Below the pieces are notes generated by a model that was not told where the DNA came from, ran no database searches, and worked only from the letters and a program-made list of their open reading frames with translations. From Hymenobacter lapidiphilus (GTDB lineage: Bacteria; Bacteroidota; Bacteroidia; Cytophagales; Hymenobacteraceae), in the NCBI RefSeq assembly GCF_013377885.1, contig NZ_JABKAU010000006.1, positions 101,870-165,869 of the forward strand: a stretch of DNA of 64,000 bases. Direction: 5' to 3'. The translations under genes and the position numbers were made by a program. This document shows, in pieces, positions 28,798-37,097 of this stretch. How positions within the stretch are numbered: the first letter of the stretch is position 1; every line of letters starts with the position of its first letter.

Positions 28798-29286
28798 GTG
28801 AGCATCCCTGCCCCCGCCGCCTCCGATTCTGCCGCCTTCGATAAAGCCCGCACCGGCCTCTGGACCAGCCTACAGAAGCACTTGACCTCCATCTACGCCG
28901 CCGAAACCGATTACCGCGCTGCTACCCGCTTCACCGAAACATTTCCGTTCCCGGCCTCAGCCGCCACGCCCCAGCAGCTGCTCGACTACCAGCACCAACG
29001 CGCCGTACTGCGCGACCTGTTCGTGGACGAAACTTCTCAGCTCGATACGCTGGTAAAGGCCATCCGCACCAAAGGCTACGCCGAAGACGATAAGAAGCTG
29101 CTGCTACTCATGCTACTGGGCTACTTCGACCTGGCCGAAACCGTTTTTGCCCTGCTCGACACCCAGCGCCCCAGCCAGCTGGAGCCCGACGAGGAACTGG
29201 ACGAAGCTCGTGGCCGCTTCGAGCGCATCCGCAACTTCATCCGCCTCAATATCCGCGGCATTGCCGGCCTGCTGAAAGGGATATAA
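28798..29286 (+). CDS. Small alpha-helical protein of unknown function
   Basis: A 162-residue protein starting with GTG at 28798 (MSIPAPAASDSAAF). It is predicted to be almost entirely helical and soluble, rich in Leu, Asp and Glu, with no signal peptide. Typical stretches are LWTSLQKHLTSIYAAETDYRA, LLLLMLLGYFDLAETVFALL and RGRFERIRNFIRLNIRGIAGLL. I do not recognise the family. It is divergent from dxr across a REP element and followed by another REP, so it is probably a single-gene unit. Confidence 0.6.
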   Translation: MSIPAPAASDSAAFDKARTGLWTSLQKHLTSIYAAETDYRAATRFTETFPFPASAATPQQLLDYQHQRAVLRDLFVDETSQLDTLVKAIRTKGYAEDDKKLLLLMLLGYFDLAETVFALLDTQRPSQLEPDEELDEARGRFERIRNFIRLNIRGIAGLLKGI

Positions 29287-29289
29287 TAA

Positions 29290-29387
29290 GCTAACTGTCA
29301 TGCAGAGCGAAGCGAAGAATCTCGCGTGCCGACGTATTGCAACGACTGCACGCGAGATTCTTCGCTTCGCTCTGCATGACGGTTAGC
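29290..29387. repeat. REP-like inverted repeat with near-perfect 40-base arms
   Basis: gctaactgtcatgcagagcg leads the left arm and the complement cgctctgcatgacggttagc closes the right arm; the inner part aagaatctcgcgtgc / gcacgcgagattctt also pairs. Here the core is GCAGAGCG instead of GCTGAGCG on the left, matched by CGCTCTGC on the right. It overlaps the stop codon of the next gene by a few bases. Confidence 0.88.
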
Positions 29388-29838
29388 TAACAGCTGAAAT
29401 CTGTACTGATTTCCCGTTGAACAGCACCGAGTCGCCGGGGCGCCTGCCGGCCAGCGCGGCCGCTACCGGCGCGGCGGCCGATACGGCGAAATAGTCGGTG
29501 CCATCCAGTGGTAGTTTGCCGGCGCTGATTCCTAGGTAGAACCAGCCCATGGAGGTGTTGACCAGCGCACCGGGGCGCACCGCGTCGCAGGGCAGGTCGG
29601 GGTTGATGCGCTGAATTTCGGCCAGCAGCTGGCGGGCTTGCTGGAGCTGCACCAGGTTCCGATCCCGCTCATTCTGGGCCATGGCACGGCCAGTTTCATA
29701 CTTGTCGCCGGCGCTGCTCTTGGTTTCGGAATTGGCCGATTCCTGGGCCGCGTTGATGGCCGTTTGGATGGTGGCTAGGCGGTCCTGCACGTAGGCCAGG
29801 CACAGGGCATGGAGGCGGGGTTTGGTAGTAAGGAGCAT
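29383..29838 (-). CDS. GreA/GreB-related protein, C-terminal FKBP-like fold
   Basis: A 151-residue protein. Its first half is a charged helix pair (LATIQTAINAAQESANSETKSSAGDKYETGRAMAQNERDRNLVQLQQARQLL), and its C-terminal part, especially FAVSAAAPVAAALAGRRPGDSVLFNGKSVQISAV, follows the pattern of the GreA/GreB C-terminal domain (S-P-x-A-x-A-L-x-G-x-x-x-G-D). Such Bacteroidota proteins are often annotated as GreA/GreB family or mislabelled as 3-oxoacyl-ACP synthase. The coiled coil is shorter than in GreA, so true transcript-cleavage activity is doubtful. It lies 6 bases downstream of the SUKH gene and probably shares its transcript. Confidence 0.65.
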   Translation of the reverse strand: MLLTTKPRLHALCLAYVQDRLATIQTAINAAQESANSETKSSAGDKYETGRAMAQNERDRNLVQLQQARQLLAEIQRINPDLPCDAVRPGALVNTSMGWFYLGISAGKLPLDGTDYFAVSAAAPVAAALAGRRPGDSVLFNGKSVQISAVS

Positions 29839-29844
29839 AGCTGA

Positions 29845-30453
29845 TTATTCGGCTTTAAGCGCCTGATAGCCTACCAAGGTAGCCTGCATTAGCTCTGTGA
29901 ACGAGCGGTACCTGTTTGCACCAGGAATCCAGCTGGCAAAGTGCCAGGCCTCCCACTCTCCTTCATGCTGCACCGCCGGGTTCAGGGCCAAAAAACCAGC
30001 ATCTCCCCAGTCAGAAATCATCAACAGTTCCCGGAAGTATTCCCCTCTAACCTGCTCTCCCGCTTGCTCTTCGCCATACTGGAAGTACTCCTCATCCGAT
30101 ACACTCGGGGTCTGCTTGCTTCCTTTTTCCCATAGTTCTACAACATCCCTGTTGGTGTTCACCAACCAGTCAACTTTCTGACAAGGCTGTAAATCCCAGA
30201 TAAAGTAGTCGAGTGGACCGAAGCCGTTCGATGTTTGCAAAAAGGTGCGATACGACGGCGGAAGTTGAGTTGCCAGACGCTGTTCCAAGGCTGCCAACTC
30301 AACTTCCGTGGCCCCCGGCTCGCCCAGCCACCCGGCTTGACGGTGAGCTGGGGTCAGCGTTTCAGCCAGATTACCCTCCAGAAAGTCTGCATCGGTTAAA
30401 ATTTCTTTGCTGATTTGCCGAAGTAGGTCGGGCCAGTTAGCTTGTGCAGACAT
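29845..30453 (-). CDS. SMI1/KNR4 (SUKH) domain protein
   Basis: A 202-residue protein of the SUKH superfamily. The ATG at 30453 was preferred to a TTG 30 bases upstream. The family pattern is visible in ATEVELAALEQRLATQLPPSYRTFLQTSNGFG, followed by a long middle and the C-terminal LLMISDWGDAGFLALNP. SUKH proteins often act as immunity proteins against secreted toxins of competitors, and some have unrelated housekeeping roles. No polymorphic toxin gene is nearby, so an orphan immunity role is only a possibility. Codon and base use are slightly more AT-rich than the neighbours. Confidence 0.82.
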   Translation of the reverse strand: MSAQANWPDLLRQISKEILTDADFLEGNLAETLTPAHRQAGWLGEPGATEVELAALEQRLATQLPPSYRTFLQTSNGFGPLDYFIWDLQPCQKVDWLVNTNRDVVELWEKGSKQTPSVSDEEYFQYGEEQAGEQVRGEYFRELLMISDWGDAGFLALNPAVQHEGEWEAWHFASWIPGANRYRSFTELMQATLVGYQALKAE

Positions 30454-30541
30454 GTAAGGATAGCAGGAGGAGTTGGTAAGCAAAGAAAGTTACTATGGCG
30501 ACTGTTTGCGGCAGGTAAGAAGCTGAAGAATTACTTCAAAA

Positions 30542-30569
30542 AAAAGCCGACCCTTGGGAGCCGGCTTTT
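30542..30569. terminator. Terminator near the M28 peptidase gene
   Basis: Arms aaaagccgac and gccggctttt pair with one mismatch around an 8-base loop; A and T runs lie on both sides. It lies after the end of the minus-strand M28 gene and before the SUKH gene. Confidence 0.8.
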
Positions 30570-30598
30570 CTCTTTGACTGTCATCGCCCACAACTAGC

Positions 30599-32185
30599 CT
30601 ACAGCTGGCCTGTGGTTTTCACGACCGGCAACGCTTTGCGGGGCAGCTTCTGGTCGCGCATGGCGGCCTGGTACACGAACGAGGCCACTACCACGGCGGC
30701 CTGCTGGAGGTCAGCGGCGGGTAGGCGCTCGTAGGTGTCCATGTTGGTGTGGTGGGTGCGGGTGCCGTAGTCGAGCGGGTCCTGGATGAACTGGAAGCCC
30801 GGCAGGCCCACCGCGTCAAAGGCCAGGTGGTCGGTGCCGCCGGTGTTGCGCAGCGTTACGGTGGTAGCGCCCAAATCGGCGAAGGGCTTCAGCCAATCGG
30901 CGAAGATGGGCGCGGCGGCCTCGTTGCCCTGGGCGTAAATGCCGCGGATTTTACCGGCGCCGTTGTCGAGGTTGAAGTAGGCGGCCAGCTTCTCGTGGTC
31001 GGGCAGCAGCTTCATGGTGGCGGGGTCGGCGAAGTGGTTTTTCACGTAGCCCCGCGAGCCAAACAGGCCCTGCTCCTCCTCGCCCCACAGCGCAATGCGG
31101 ATGGTGCGGCGCGGCTGCACGCCGGCGGCTTTCAGCAGGCGCATGGCCTCCATCATCACGGCCACGCCGGCGGCGTTGTCGGTAGCGCCGGTGGCGGCGT
31201 GCCACGAGTCGATGTGGGCGCCGAGCATCACTACTTCACTTTTGAGCTTGCGGTCGGTACCGGCAATTTCGGCCACCACGTTGTAGCCCTGCAGGTCTTT
31301 ATCCTGAAAGTGAGTGCGGGTTTCCATCTCCACTTCTACTGGCAGGCCGGCTTCGGCAAGACGAATGAGGCGCAGCAGATCCTCGGGGGCCATTTCTATT
31401 TCGGGCAGCGCGGGCTTGGCATCGGCGGCGTACGGCGCACCGTTAGAAGTGAAGAACGTGCCGTCGGAGCCCCCGCGGGAACTCAGGATGGCGGCAGCAC
31501 CTTCGGCCTGTACCATATCGAGCAGTTTGGCACGCAGGGCAGCCTGGGCCCGGCGGTTTTTCAGCTGCTCCTCGGCCTTGAGGTCGGCGGGCTTGGGCGT
31601 GGCGGTGGGGGCTTCCAGCTTGAACTCGGCCATTCTCTGCAGCGCCTCATCGGTATGGCGGCGCGCATCGGGCTCGAAAGACGGCTTGGGCGGGTTGGCT
31701 ACATCGAGCAGCACGATTTTGTCACGCAGCTGGCCTTTGTACTTGTCGAGGTCGGCTTCGGAAGCGGCTTTTACCACCATCACCCGCTTTTTGAGCGCGC
31801 CGTTGGTGCCGGGCGTCCAGGCCTTGGGCGCGCCGATGAGAGCATGATAGTAGGGGGCCGTCATGGCCAGGTACGACTTATCGATGTTCCAGCCGCGGCC
31901 GAAGGTGCCCCAAGGCTCGATGCTGGCGTTGGTCATGCCCCAGTCGGCGAGTTGCTTGCGGCTCCACTCGTTGGCGCGGGCCAGGCCGTCGGAGCCGGCC
32001 AGGCGCGGGCCGCTCACGTCGGTCAGGTAGAAGGCTGTTTCCATCACTTTGGAGCGGTTCAGGCCTTCATCTTTGATTTTGGCGAGTACGGCCGGGTCGG
32101 CCTTGGTGCCGCCCGACTGGGCAAGCGCGGGTGCGGAAACGGCCAGCGAGCCGGCCAGCACGAGGAAACGGAACGTGTGCAGCAT
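30599..32185 (-). CDS. Exported M28-family zinc peptidase
   Basis: A 528-residue secreted metallopeptidase. The ATG at 32185 opens into a signal peptide ending SAPALAQ (about 23); the longer upstream frame lacks one. A protease-associated-like region (about 130-290) precedes the M28 catalytic core. Zinc and catalytic residues are seen in LGAHIDSW, TGATDNAAGVA, LWGEEEQGLFGS and the last His in GGTDHLAFDAVG. It resembles carboxypeptidase Q-type dipeptidases and aminopeptidases. No T9SS C-terminal domain follows the catalytic part, so it is probably periplasmic. Single gene, divergent from the ABC transporter. Confidence 0.88.
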   Translation of the reverse strand: MLHTFRFLVLAGSLAVSAPALAQSGGTKADPAVLAKIKDEGLNRSKVMETAFYLTDVSGPRLAGSDGLARANEWSRKQLADWGMTNASIEPWGTFGRGWNIDKSYLAMTAPYYHALIGAPKAWTPGTNGALKKRVMVVKAASEADLDKYKGQLRDKIVLLDVANPPKPSFEPDARRHTDEALQRMAEFKLEAPTATPKPADLKAEEQLKNRRAQAALRAKLLDMVQAEGAAAILSSRGGSDGTFFTSNGAPYAADAKPALPEIEMAPEDLLRLIRLAEAGLPVEVEMETRTHFQDKDLQGYNVVAEIAGTDRKLKSEVVMLGAHIDSWHAATGATDNAAGVAVMMEAMRLLKAAGVQPRRTIRIALWGEEEQGLFGSRGYVKNHFADPATMKLLPDHEKLAAYFNLDNGAGKIRGIYAQGNEAAAPIFADWLKPFADLGATTVTLRNTGGTDHLAFDAVGLPGFQFIQDPLDYGTRTHHTNMDTYERLPAADLQQAAVVVASFVYQAAMRDQKLPRKALPVVKTTGQL

Positions 32186-32365
32186 AGGTGAGGGTAAAAG
32201 AGTGAGGAAGCAGCCCAAAAACTCCGAAACTGCCCGGCGGTTGCATCGGATCCGACGGGCGGCCCGTAGCTTGGCCTTTACTTGCCGCCGCCGTTTCGGT
32301 CCCGCAATCCAAACCTCACCGCCGCCCTTCCCGTCTAACCGATTCCAACCTCTAGCACGATTTAG

Positions 32366-34177
32366 ATGAGCCTCTGGCAGATTATTCAACGCATTTTCCC
32401 GTATGTGCGGCCCTACCGTGCGCTGGTGCTGGGCACGCTGTTGCTCACGCTGGTCGGCTCGCTGGCGGCCCAGGTGAACCCGTTCGTGCTCCGCTACACC
32501 GTCGATACGGTGCAGGGACTACTCAACCAGAACCAGGGCTTGGCGCAGGGCATGGATTTGCTGCTGCTGGTGAGTGGGCTGCTGCTGGGCAAGGAAATCA
32601 TCTATACCTTCATCCAGTTTGGGCAGCGGTATTTCGGCGAGAAAATCCGCATCAGCGTGTCGGGGGCCCTCATGCACGAGGCCGTGCAGCGGGTGGTAGG
32701 CTACCAACTGGGCTTCTATGCCGACACCGGCAACCAGACTGGTAAGCTCCAGACCCGCATCGACCGGGGCGTGGAGAGCCTGATGAAGCTGGTACAGAAC
32801 TTCTTCATCGACATCCTGCCGCTGTTTGCCAACTCGGTGGTGGCGCTGGTGGTTATGTTCGCGGCCAACCTGTATGTGGGGCTGGTGGCCGTGGCGGTGC
32901 TGCCGGTGTACTTCTGGCTGAGCTTCCGGCAGGCCGACCGCCTCAACGGCACCCGCCGGGCATTGCGCGGCCTGCGCGAAGCCCGCAGCCAGGGCCTAGT
33001 CAACCTCATCGATTCGGCCATCGTCATCAAGAGCTTCGTGCGCGAAGACTACGAGGCTACCAAGCAGAACCAGCTCCAGGATGAGCTGCAGGCCGCTCAG
33101 CTCCAGACGCGCCGCATCAGCTTCCGCTACGACGGCCTGAAAACCTTTACCGAGCAGATTGGCGTGGTGTTCATCATCGTGCTCACGGCTTATCTAGTGC
33201 TCGATGGGCAAATCAGCATCGGGGCCATCATGTTCCATATCCTGCTGTTCAACAACGTGTCGGCCCCCATCCGGCAGCTGCACCGCATCTACGACGAAAT
33301 GAACGACGCCCTCACCTACTCCGAGGGCTTCTTCGACATCCTCGACGCCCAGGATGCCCGCGAACCTACCGGCCCGTTGCGGCCGGTGCACCTGCACGGC
33401 ACCTTCGACATCTGCAACGTCGATTTCACCTACCCCGGCGGCATCCAGGCCCTGCACGACGTCTGCCTCACGATTGAGGCTGGCAAAACCACCGCCCTGG
33501 TGGGCCTGAGCGGGGCCGGCAAGAGCACCATTATCAACCTGCTCTGCAAGTTCTACGCCCCCGACCGCGGCCAGATGCTGCTCGACGGCGAGCCGCTGGC
33601 CGACTACGACACCCACGACTTGCGCCGGCAAATTGGCTTGGTGCTCCAGAAAAACCACATTTTCAAGGGCACCATTGAAGAGAATATCCGCTACGGCGTG
33701 ATGGACGCCACGCTCGACCAGATTAAGCATGCCGCCCGGCAGGCCTACCTGCACGAGCAGATTATGGAGCTGCCGAAAGGCTATCAGAGTGACGCCCAGC
33801 AGCTCTCGGGCGGGCAGCAGCAGCGCATCGCCATTGCCCGGCTGTTCCTCAAAGACCCGCCCATCATCTTCCTCGACGAGCCCACCGCGTCGCTCGACGC
33901 CATTGCCACCGAGCAGATCAAGAACTCGCTCGACGCCATCAAGCAGGGCCGCACGGTGGTCATCATCTCCCACAGCCTCGCCCAGATTGTGGACGCCGAC
34001 TGCATCTACGTGATGAAGCAGGGCCGCATGGTGGAAAGCGGCACCCACGAACACCTCTACGACCTACGCGGTACCTACCGCGAAATTTTCGACGCCTCGG
34101 CCCGCAGCCTCAACATTGAGAAGCTGGCCCGGGTGCTGGTGGATGATGGAGACGATGTGGGCGACACAGCGGGATAA
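32366..34177 (+). CDS. ABC exporter, fused permease and ATPase
   Basis: A 603-residue half-transporter. Residues about 1-310 form the six-helix exporter domain, with membrane segments near 20-40, 65-85, 145-190 and 260-300. The ATPase domain follows: Walker A GLSGAGKST (about 378-386), Q-loop LVLQKNHIF, signature LSGGQQQR (about 480), Walker B IIFLDEPTASLD and the switch His in VVIISHSLAQI. It would work as a homodimer exporting lipid, peptide or drug; the substrate is not deducible. Start ATG at 32366. No second half-transporter is adjacent. Confidence 0.93.
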   Translation: MSLWQIIQRIFPYVRPYRALVLGTLLLTLVGSLAAQVNPFVLRYTVDTVQGLLNQNQGLAQGMDLLLLVSGLLLGKEIIYTFIQFGQRYFGEKIRISVSGALMHEAVQRVVGYQLGFYADTGNQTGKLQTRIDRGVESLMKLVQNFFIDILPLFANSVVALVVMFAANLYVGLVAVAVLPVYFWLSFRQADRLNGTRRALRGLREARSQGLVNLIDSAIVIKSFVREDYEATKQNQLQDELQAAQLQTRRISFRYDGLKTFTEQIGVVFIIVLTAYLVLDGQISIGAIMFHILLFNNVSAPIRQLHRIYDEMNDALTYSEGFFDILDAQDAREPTGPLRPVHLHGTFDICNVDFTYPGGIQALHDVCLTIEAGKTTALVGLSGAGKSTIINLLCKFYAPDRGQMLLDGEPLADYDTHDLRRQIGLVLQKNHIFKGTIEENIRYGVMDATLDQIKHAARQAYLHEQIMELPKGYQSDAQQLSGGQQQRIAIARLFLKDPPIIFLDEPTASLDAIATEQIKNSLDAIKQGRTVVIISHSLAQIVDADCIYVMKQGRMVESGTHEHLYDLRGTYREIFDASARSLNIEKLARVLVDDGDDVGDTAG

Positions 34178-34285
34178 CCGAGTGGTCGGTTTGCATTTCG
34201 GCGGGCCTATTCGCGGTTTCGGCTGTTGCTACTACCTGTCGCCACGTATACGGTGGCTTACACCGTGCAATTCAAATTCCGAAAT

Positions 34286-35356
34286 ATGAATAACCGTGCT
34301 TTAGTAGTCGGCGCCAGCGGCATCATCGGCAGCAACCTGGCCCGCGAGCTGCTGGCCCACGACTGGCCCACCTACGGCCTGTCCCGCTCGCCCCGCCCCG
34401 ACGACGTGCCCGGTCTGCAGCCCATGGCCGCCGACCTACTCGACCCTGCCAGCCTGGAAAAGGCTCTCGCCGGCCGCGCACCCACCCACATGTTCATCAC
34501 CACCTGGATGCGCCAGGAAACCGAGGCCGAAAACATCCGTGTCAATGCGCTGATGATCCGCAATTTGCTCAATGTGCTGGCGCCCCAGCATTCGGTACAG
34601 CACGTGGCACTGGTTACCGGCCTCAAACATTACCTGGGGCCGTTTGAGGCCTACGTGAACGGGGGTACGCCGCCGCCCACGCCCCTGCGTGAGGAGCAGC
34701 CCCGCCTGCCGCTCGATAACTTTTACTATGCCCAGGAAGACGAGGTGTACGCCGCCGCTGCCCGCGACGGGTTCACCTGGAGCATCCACCGGCCCCACAC
34801 CATCATCGGCAAGGCCGTCGGCAACCTTATGAACCTGGGCACCACGCTGGCCGTGTACGCCTCCATCTGCCGCGAAACTGGCCGACCCTTCCGCTGGCCC
34901 GGCTCGGAAGCCCAGTGGAACGGCCTCTCCGACGTAACCGACGCCCGCATCATCGCCCAGCAGTTGCGCTGGGCCGCCACCGCCGAAACGGCCCGCAACG
35001 AGGCCTTCAACATCGTGAACGGCGACGTATTCCGCTGGAGCTGGCTGTGGCCGCGCTTGGCTGCCTGGTTCGGGGTGGAAGCCGTGGGTTTCGACGGCAC
35101 CATTCACCCATTGGAAGCCGAAATGAGTGCCGACGCCCCCGTGTGGCGCGAAATAGCCGACCGCCACCAACTAGCCGAGGCCGACCTCAGCCGCCTGGCT
35201 TCGCCCTGGCACACCGACCTGGACCTGGGCCGCCCTATTGAGGTGATGACCGACATGAGCAAGAGCCGTCGGCACGGTTTCCTAGCCTACCAGACCACGG
35301 AGGACTCGTTCTTTGACCTATTTGCCCAGCTCCGCACCGACCGCCTGATTCCGTAG
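34286..35356 (+). CDS. PRISE-type short-chain dehydrogenase/reductase
   Basis: A 356-residue extended SDR. The ATG at 34286 puts the cofactor motif GASGIIG at the N-terminus (about 7-13). The pattern resembles the progesterone 5-beta-reductase / iridoid synthase-like (PRISE) group: VTGLKHYLGPFEAY carries the Lys, and DNFYYAQED carries the Tyr of the unusual catalytic pair, in place of the classical YxxxK. Arg in GLSRSPRPDD suggests NADPH. PRISE enzymes reduce enones; bacterial substrates are mostly unknown. It is a single gene following the ABC exporter after 108 bases. Confidence 0.82.
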   Translation: MNNRALVVGASGIIGSNLARELLAHDWPTYGLSRSPRPDDVPGLQPMAADLLDPASLEKALAGRAPTHMFITTWMRQETEAENIRVNALMIRNLLNVLAPQHSVQHVALVTGLKHYLGPFEAYVNGGTPPPTPLREEQPRLPLDNFYYAQEDEVYAAAARDGFTWSIHRPHTIIGKAVGNLMNLGTTLAVYASICRETGRPFRWPGSEAQWNGLSDVTDARIIAQQLRWAATAETARNEAFNIVNGDVFRWSWLWPRLAAWFGVEAVGFDGTIHPLEAEMSADAPVWREIADRHQLAEADLSRLASPWHTDLDLGRPIEVMTDMSKSRRHGFLAYQTTEDSFFDLFAQLRTDRLIP

Positions 35357-35434
35357 GGCTGTCCGGCGCAACGCTATCCAAACACGTTGCGGCGGGGCTT
35401 CAATTTTATACAAAAAGACATGCTGGAGTAGAAG

Positions 35435-35494
35435 AGGCCGGAGGTGTTGAAGGGTTTGTGGCTGGTGCCGCAACCCCTTCAACACCTCCGGCCT
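35435..35494. repeat. Perfect 20-bp inverted repeat
   Basis: aggccggaggtgttgaaggg (35435-35454) and its exact complement (35475-35494) are separated by 20 bases. No T tract follows, so it is not a textbook terminator. The rest of the gap to 35646 holds only short frames that I cannot support as genes. Confidence 0.7.
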
Positions 35495-35646
35495 GCGGCT
35501 TTGGTGGCAGTCGAACTGCGGGCCGATTGATGGCGGGAACGATGGGCCAATGCATGCAGGGAGTTACCAGGCCCGCTGCCAGTATCCTCAATGCCGAGCT
35601 AGATAATATGCGCGCCTGCATACAACACAACAGGCTGCTTACCTTT

Positions 35647-35747
35647 GAAGCTGTTTAGGAAGTACCCGGAATCAATCAGAACGTCATGCTTCGGCTGCGC
35701 GGACGCCAGATGAAGCATGACGTTCTTTTGAATTTCTAAACAGCTTC
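35647..35747. repeat. Composite repeat copy B
   Basis: Outer arms gaagctgtttaggaagt and tttctaaacagcttc enclose a REP hairpin agaacgtcatgcttc ... gaagcatgacgttct (35678-35726). The interior shares the ggcgtccgcg-type loop with copy A, but inverted, as if the core had flipped. Confidence 0.8.
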
Positions 35748-35803
35748 GTTGCCACCGCCCGGGCAGGAGACTAAAAACACCCTTTTCCACGCGGTACTGC
35801 TAA

Positions 35804-36814
35804 ATGAACTGGCTTTTTACTTTCTCTACTCTCCTGCCAGCTCTGCTGCCCGCCACTGGCATCTACGCCCAACCAGCTCCCCGGCTGCCGACGCACACTA
35901 TTCAGCTGCCCGCCGAGCTGGCCGAGCGCGAAAACCAGTTCTCCGGGCTCTGCACGTATCGCGGCCAGTTGCTGCTTATGTCAGAGAGCCGCCTGCAGGA
36001 GCAGGCCGAAGCGAAAGTGTACGGCCTGGCCCTCTCCGACCTCGACCAGCAGCTGGCCGGCCAGGTTGGTGAGCTGCCCTTCCGCAAATATGCCATCCGG
36101 GGCCTTGCCGACGCCCGGGCCCGGATTGATAGCGCCGGCGCAATTTATGAGGGGTTGGAGGGTATGGCCATGCTCCGCGACACAGCCTATTTCTCCGTCG
36201 AAACGGTTACCGCGGCCCCCAACTGCTACCTCGTGCGGGGCGTGCTGGATGAAGCCCAAAACGTCATCCGGCTCGACAGCAGCTACCTCGTGGCCCTGCC
36301 GAAACCGTTGCTGCCCAATGGCACTCCGGCCTTCAACGCAGGTTTCGAGGCCCTGGCCAGCTACCGCCACCGCGAGCTACTGTTGCTGTTCGAATACAAC
36401 TATTTGCCCCGCGGCAACCACGCCCTGGCCCTGCGCCACCGCAGCCCCCGAAGTATCGCGCTGCCTCCGCTGCCCTTCCGCGTAACGGATATGGTGCCCA
36501 ACGGTAGCCGGCGCTTCACGGCCATCAACTACTTCTTCAATGGCGCTTCCGATATCGTGTACCGCATGGCCCCGCCCGATTCCAACGCCCGCCTGATTCA
36601 GGACAGCACCGGCGCCTACCAGCACTACAGCCGCCTCATCAGCCTGCGCTACCGGCGCAACCGCATTAAATGGAAGCCGCTGCTGGAGCTGCCCGCCGAA
36701 TACCAGACCTACAACTGGGAGGGCCTGGCGGCTTACAAAGGCGGTTATTTCCTCATCAACGACAAGTACGGCCCCTCGGGTCTGTCGACGCTGCTGTACC
36801 TGCGGCAGCGGTAG
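35804..36814 (+). CDS. Exported phytase-like/SdiA-regulated-type beta-propeller protein
   Basis: A 336-residue protein with a signal peptide ending near GIYA (about 22). The body is beta-rich, with phrases such as YEGLEGMAMLRDTAYFSVE, NAGFEALASYRHRELLLLFEYN, and a closing TYNWEGLAAYKGGYFLINDKYG. This E-G-[LM]-A pattern repeated in successive blades is typical of esterase-like phytase and SdiA-regulated propellers. Phosphate-ester hydrolysis would fit with the OprO/P porin that follows, but no catalytic residue can be pointed to, so this is inference. It is not obviously in an operon with the porin (283-base gap). Confidence 0.65.
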   Translation: MNWLFTFSTLLPALLPATGIYAQPAPRLPTHTIQLPAELAERENQFSGLCTYRGQLLLMSESRLQEQAEAKVYGLALSDLDQQLAGQVGELPFRKYAIRGLADARARIDSAGAIYEGLEGMAMLRDTAYFSVETVTAAPNCYLVRGVLDEAQNVIRLDSSYLVALPKPLLPNGTPAFNAGFEALASYRHRELLLLFEYNYLPRGNHALALRHRSPRSIALPPLPFRVTDMVPNGSRRFTAINYFFNGASDIVYRMAPPDSNARLIQDSTGAYQHYSRLISLRYRRNRIKWKPLLELPAEYQTYNWEGLAAYKGGYFLINDKYGPSGLSTLLYLRQR

Positions 36815-37023
36815 GGCGGCGTTTTGGTCTGGGCCATGGGTAGTTTTTCTCTTCTTGAACCCAAGCAGAACCAGACCGGCCAGCCCTGAGCATCAAGCTG
36901 CTTCTATATATACCTGGCTACATGGGATTTGCGGCGGCGATAGGGCCGCGCACCTAAGGAACACGCCCTTGGGCAACAGTTTTTCACCCGGCTCACGCTC
37001 GGTATGGGGCATATTGGGCCTTG

Positions 37024-37041
37024 GTAACATTTTCGTAACGT
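37024..37041 (+). promoter_or_regulatory. Pho-box-like direct repeat upstream of the porin
   Basis: Two 7-base words, GTAACAT and GTAACGT, are separated by the 4 bases tttc, the same 7-4-7 layout as the enterobacterial Pho box although the words differ (CTGTCAT there). The site lies 56 bases before the porin start. The role is inferred from layout and from the phosphate-porin neighbour. Confidence 0.35.
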
Positions 37042-37097
37042 CTAAGCCACATTTAGGTAATAATTAATCCCGCATTTTGTGTCAACATTACCAATGC

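Noticed and set aside
28575..28892. Upstream extension of dxr to 498 codons
   Set aside because: The extension runs through a REP element and into the divergent gene; the ATG at 28574 places the NADPH motif at the usual position.
30749..32191. A 480-codon plus-strand frame opposite the M28 peptidase
   Set aside because: It mirrors the peptidase gene in a GC-rich region, has a Gly/Val/His-rich low-complexity composition and no family pattern; the minus-strand peptidase has clear zinc motifs.
32186..32389. Upstream extension of the M28 peptidase
   Set aside because: The extra 68 residues are Arg-rich and overlap the start of the ABC transporter gene; the signal peptide begins at the ATG at 32185.
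35406..35658. Short frames on both strands between the PRISE gene and composite repeat B
   Set aside because: They overlap a perfect inverted repeat, are Pro/Ala rich and match no family that I recognise.
36815..37097. Possible small RNA or riboswitch before the porin
   Set aside because: Some short complementary words occur, but no conserved riboswitch core or clear terminator could be recognised.
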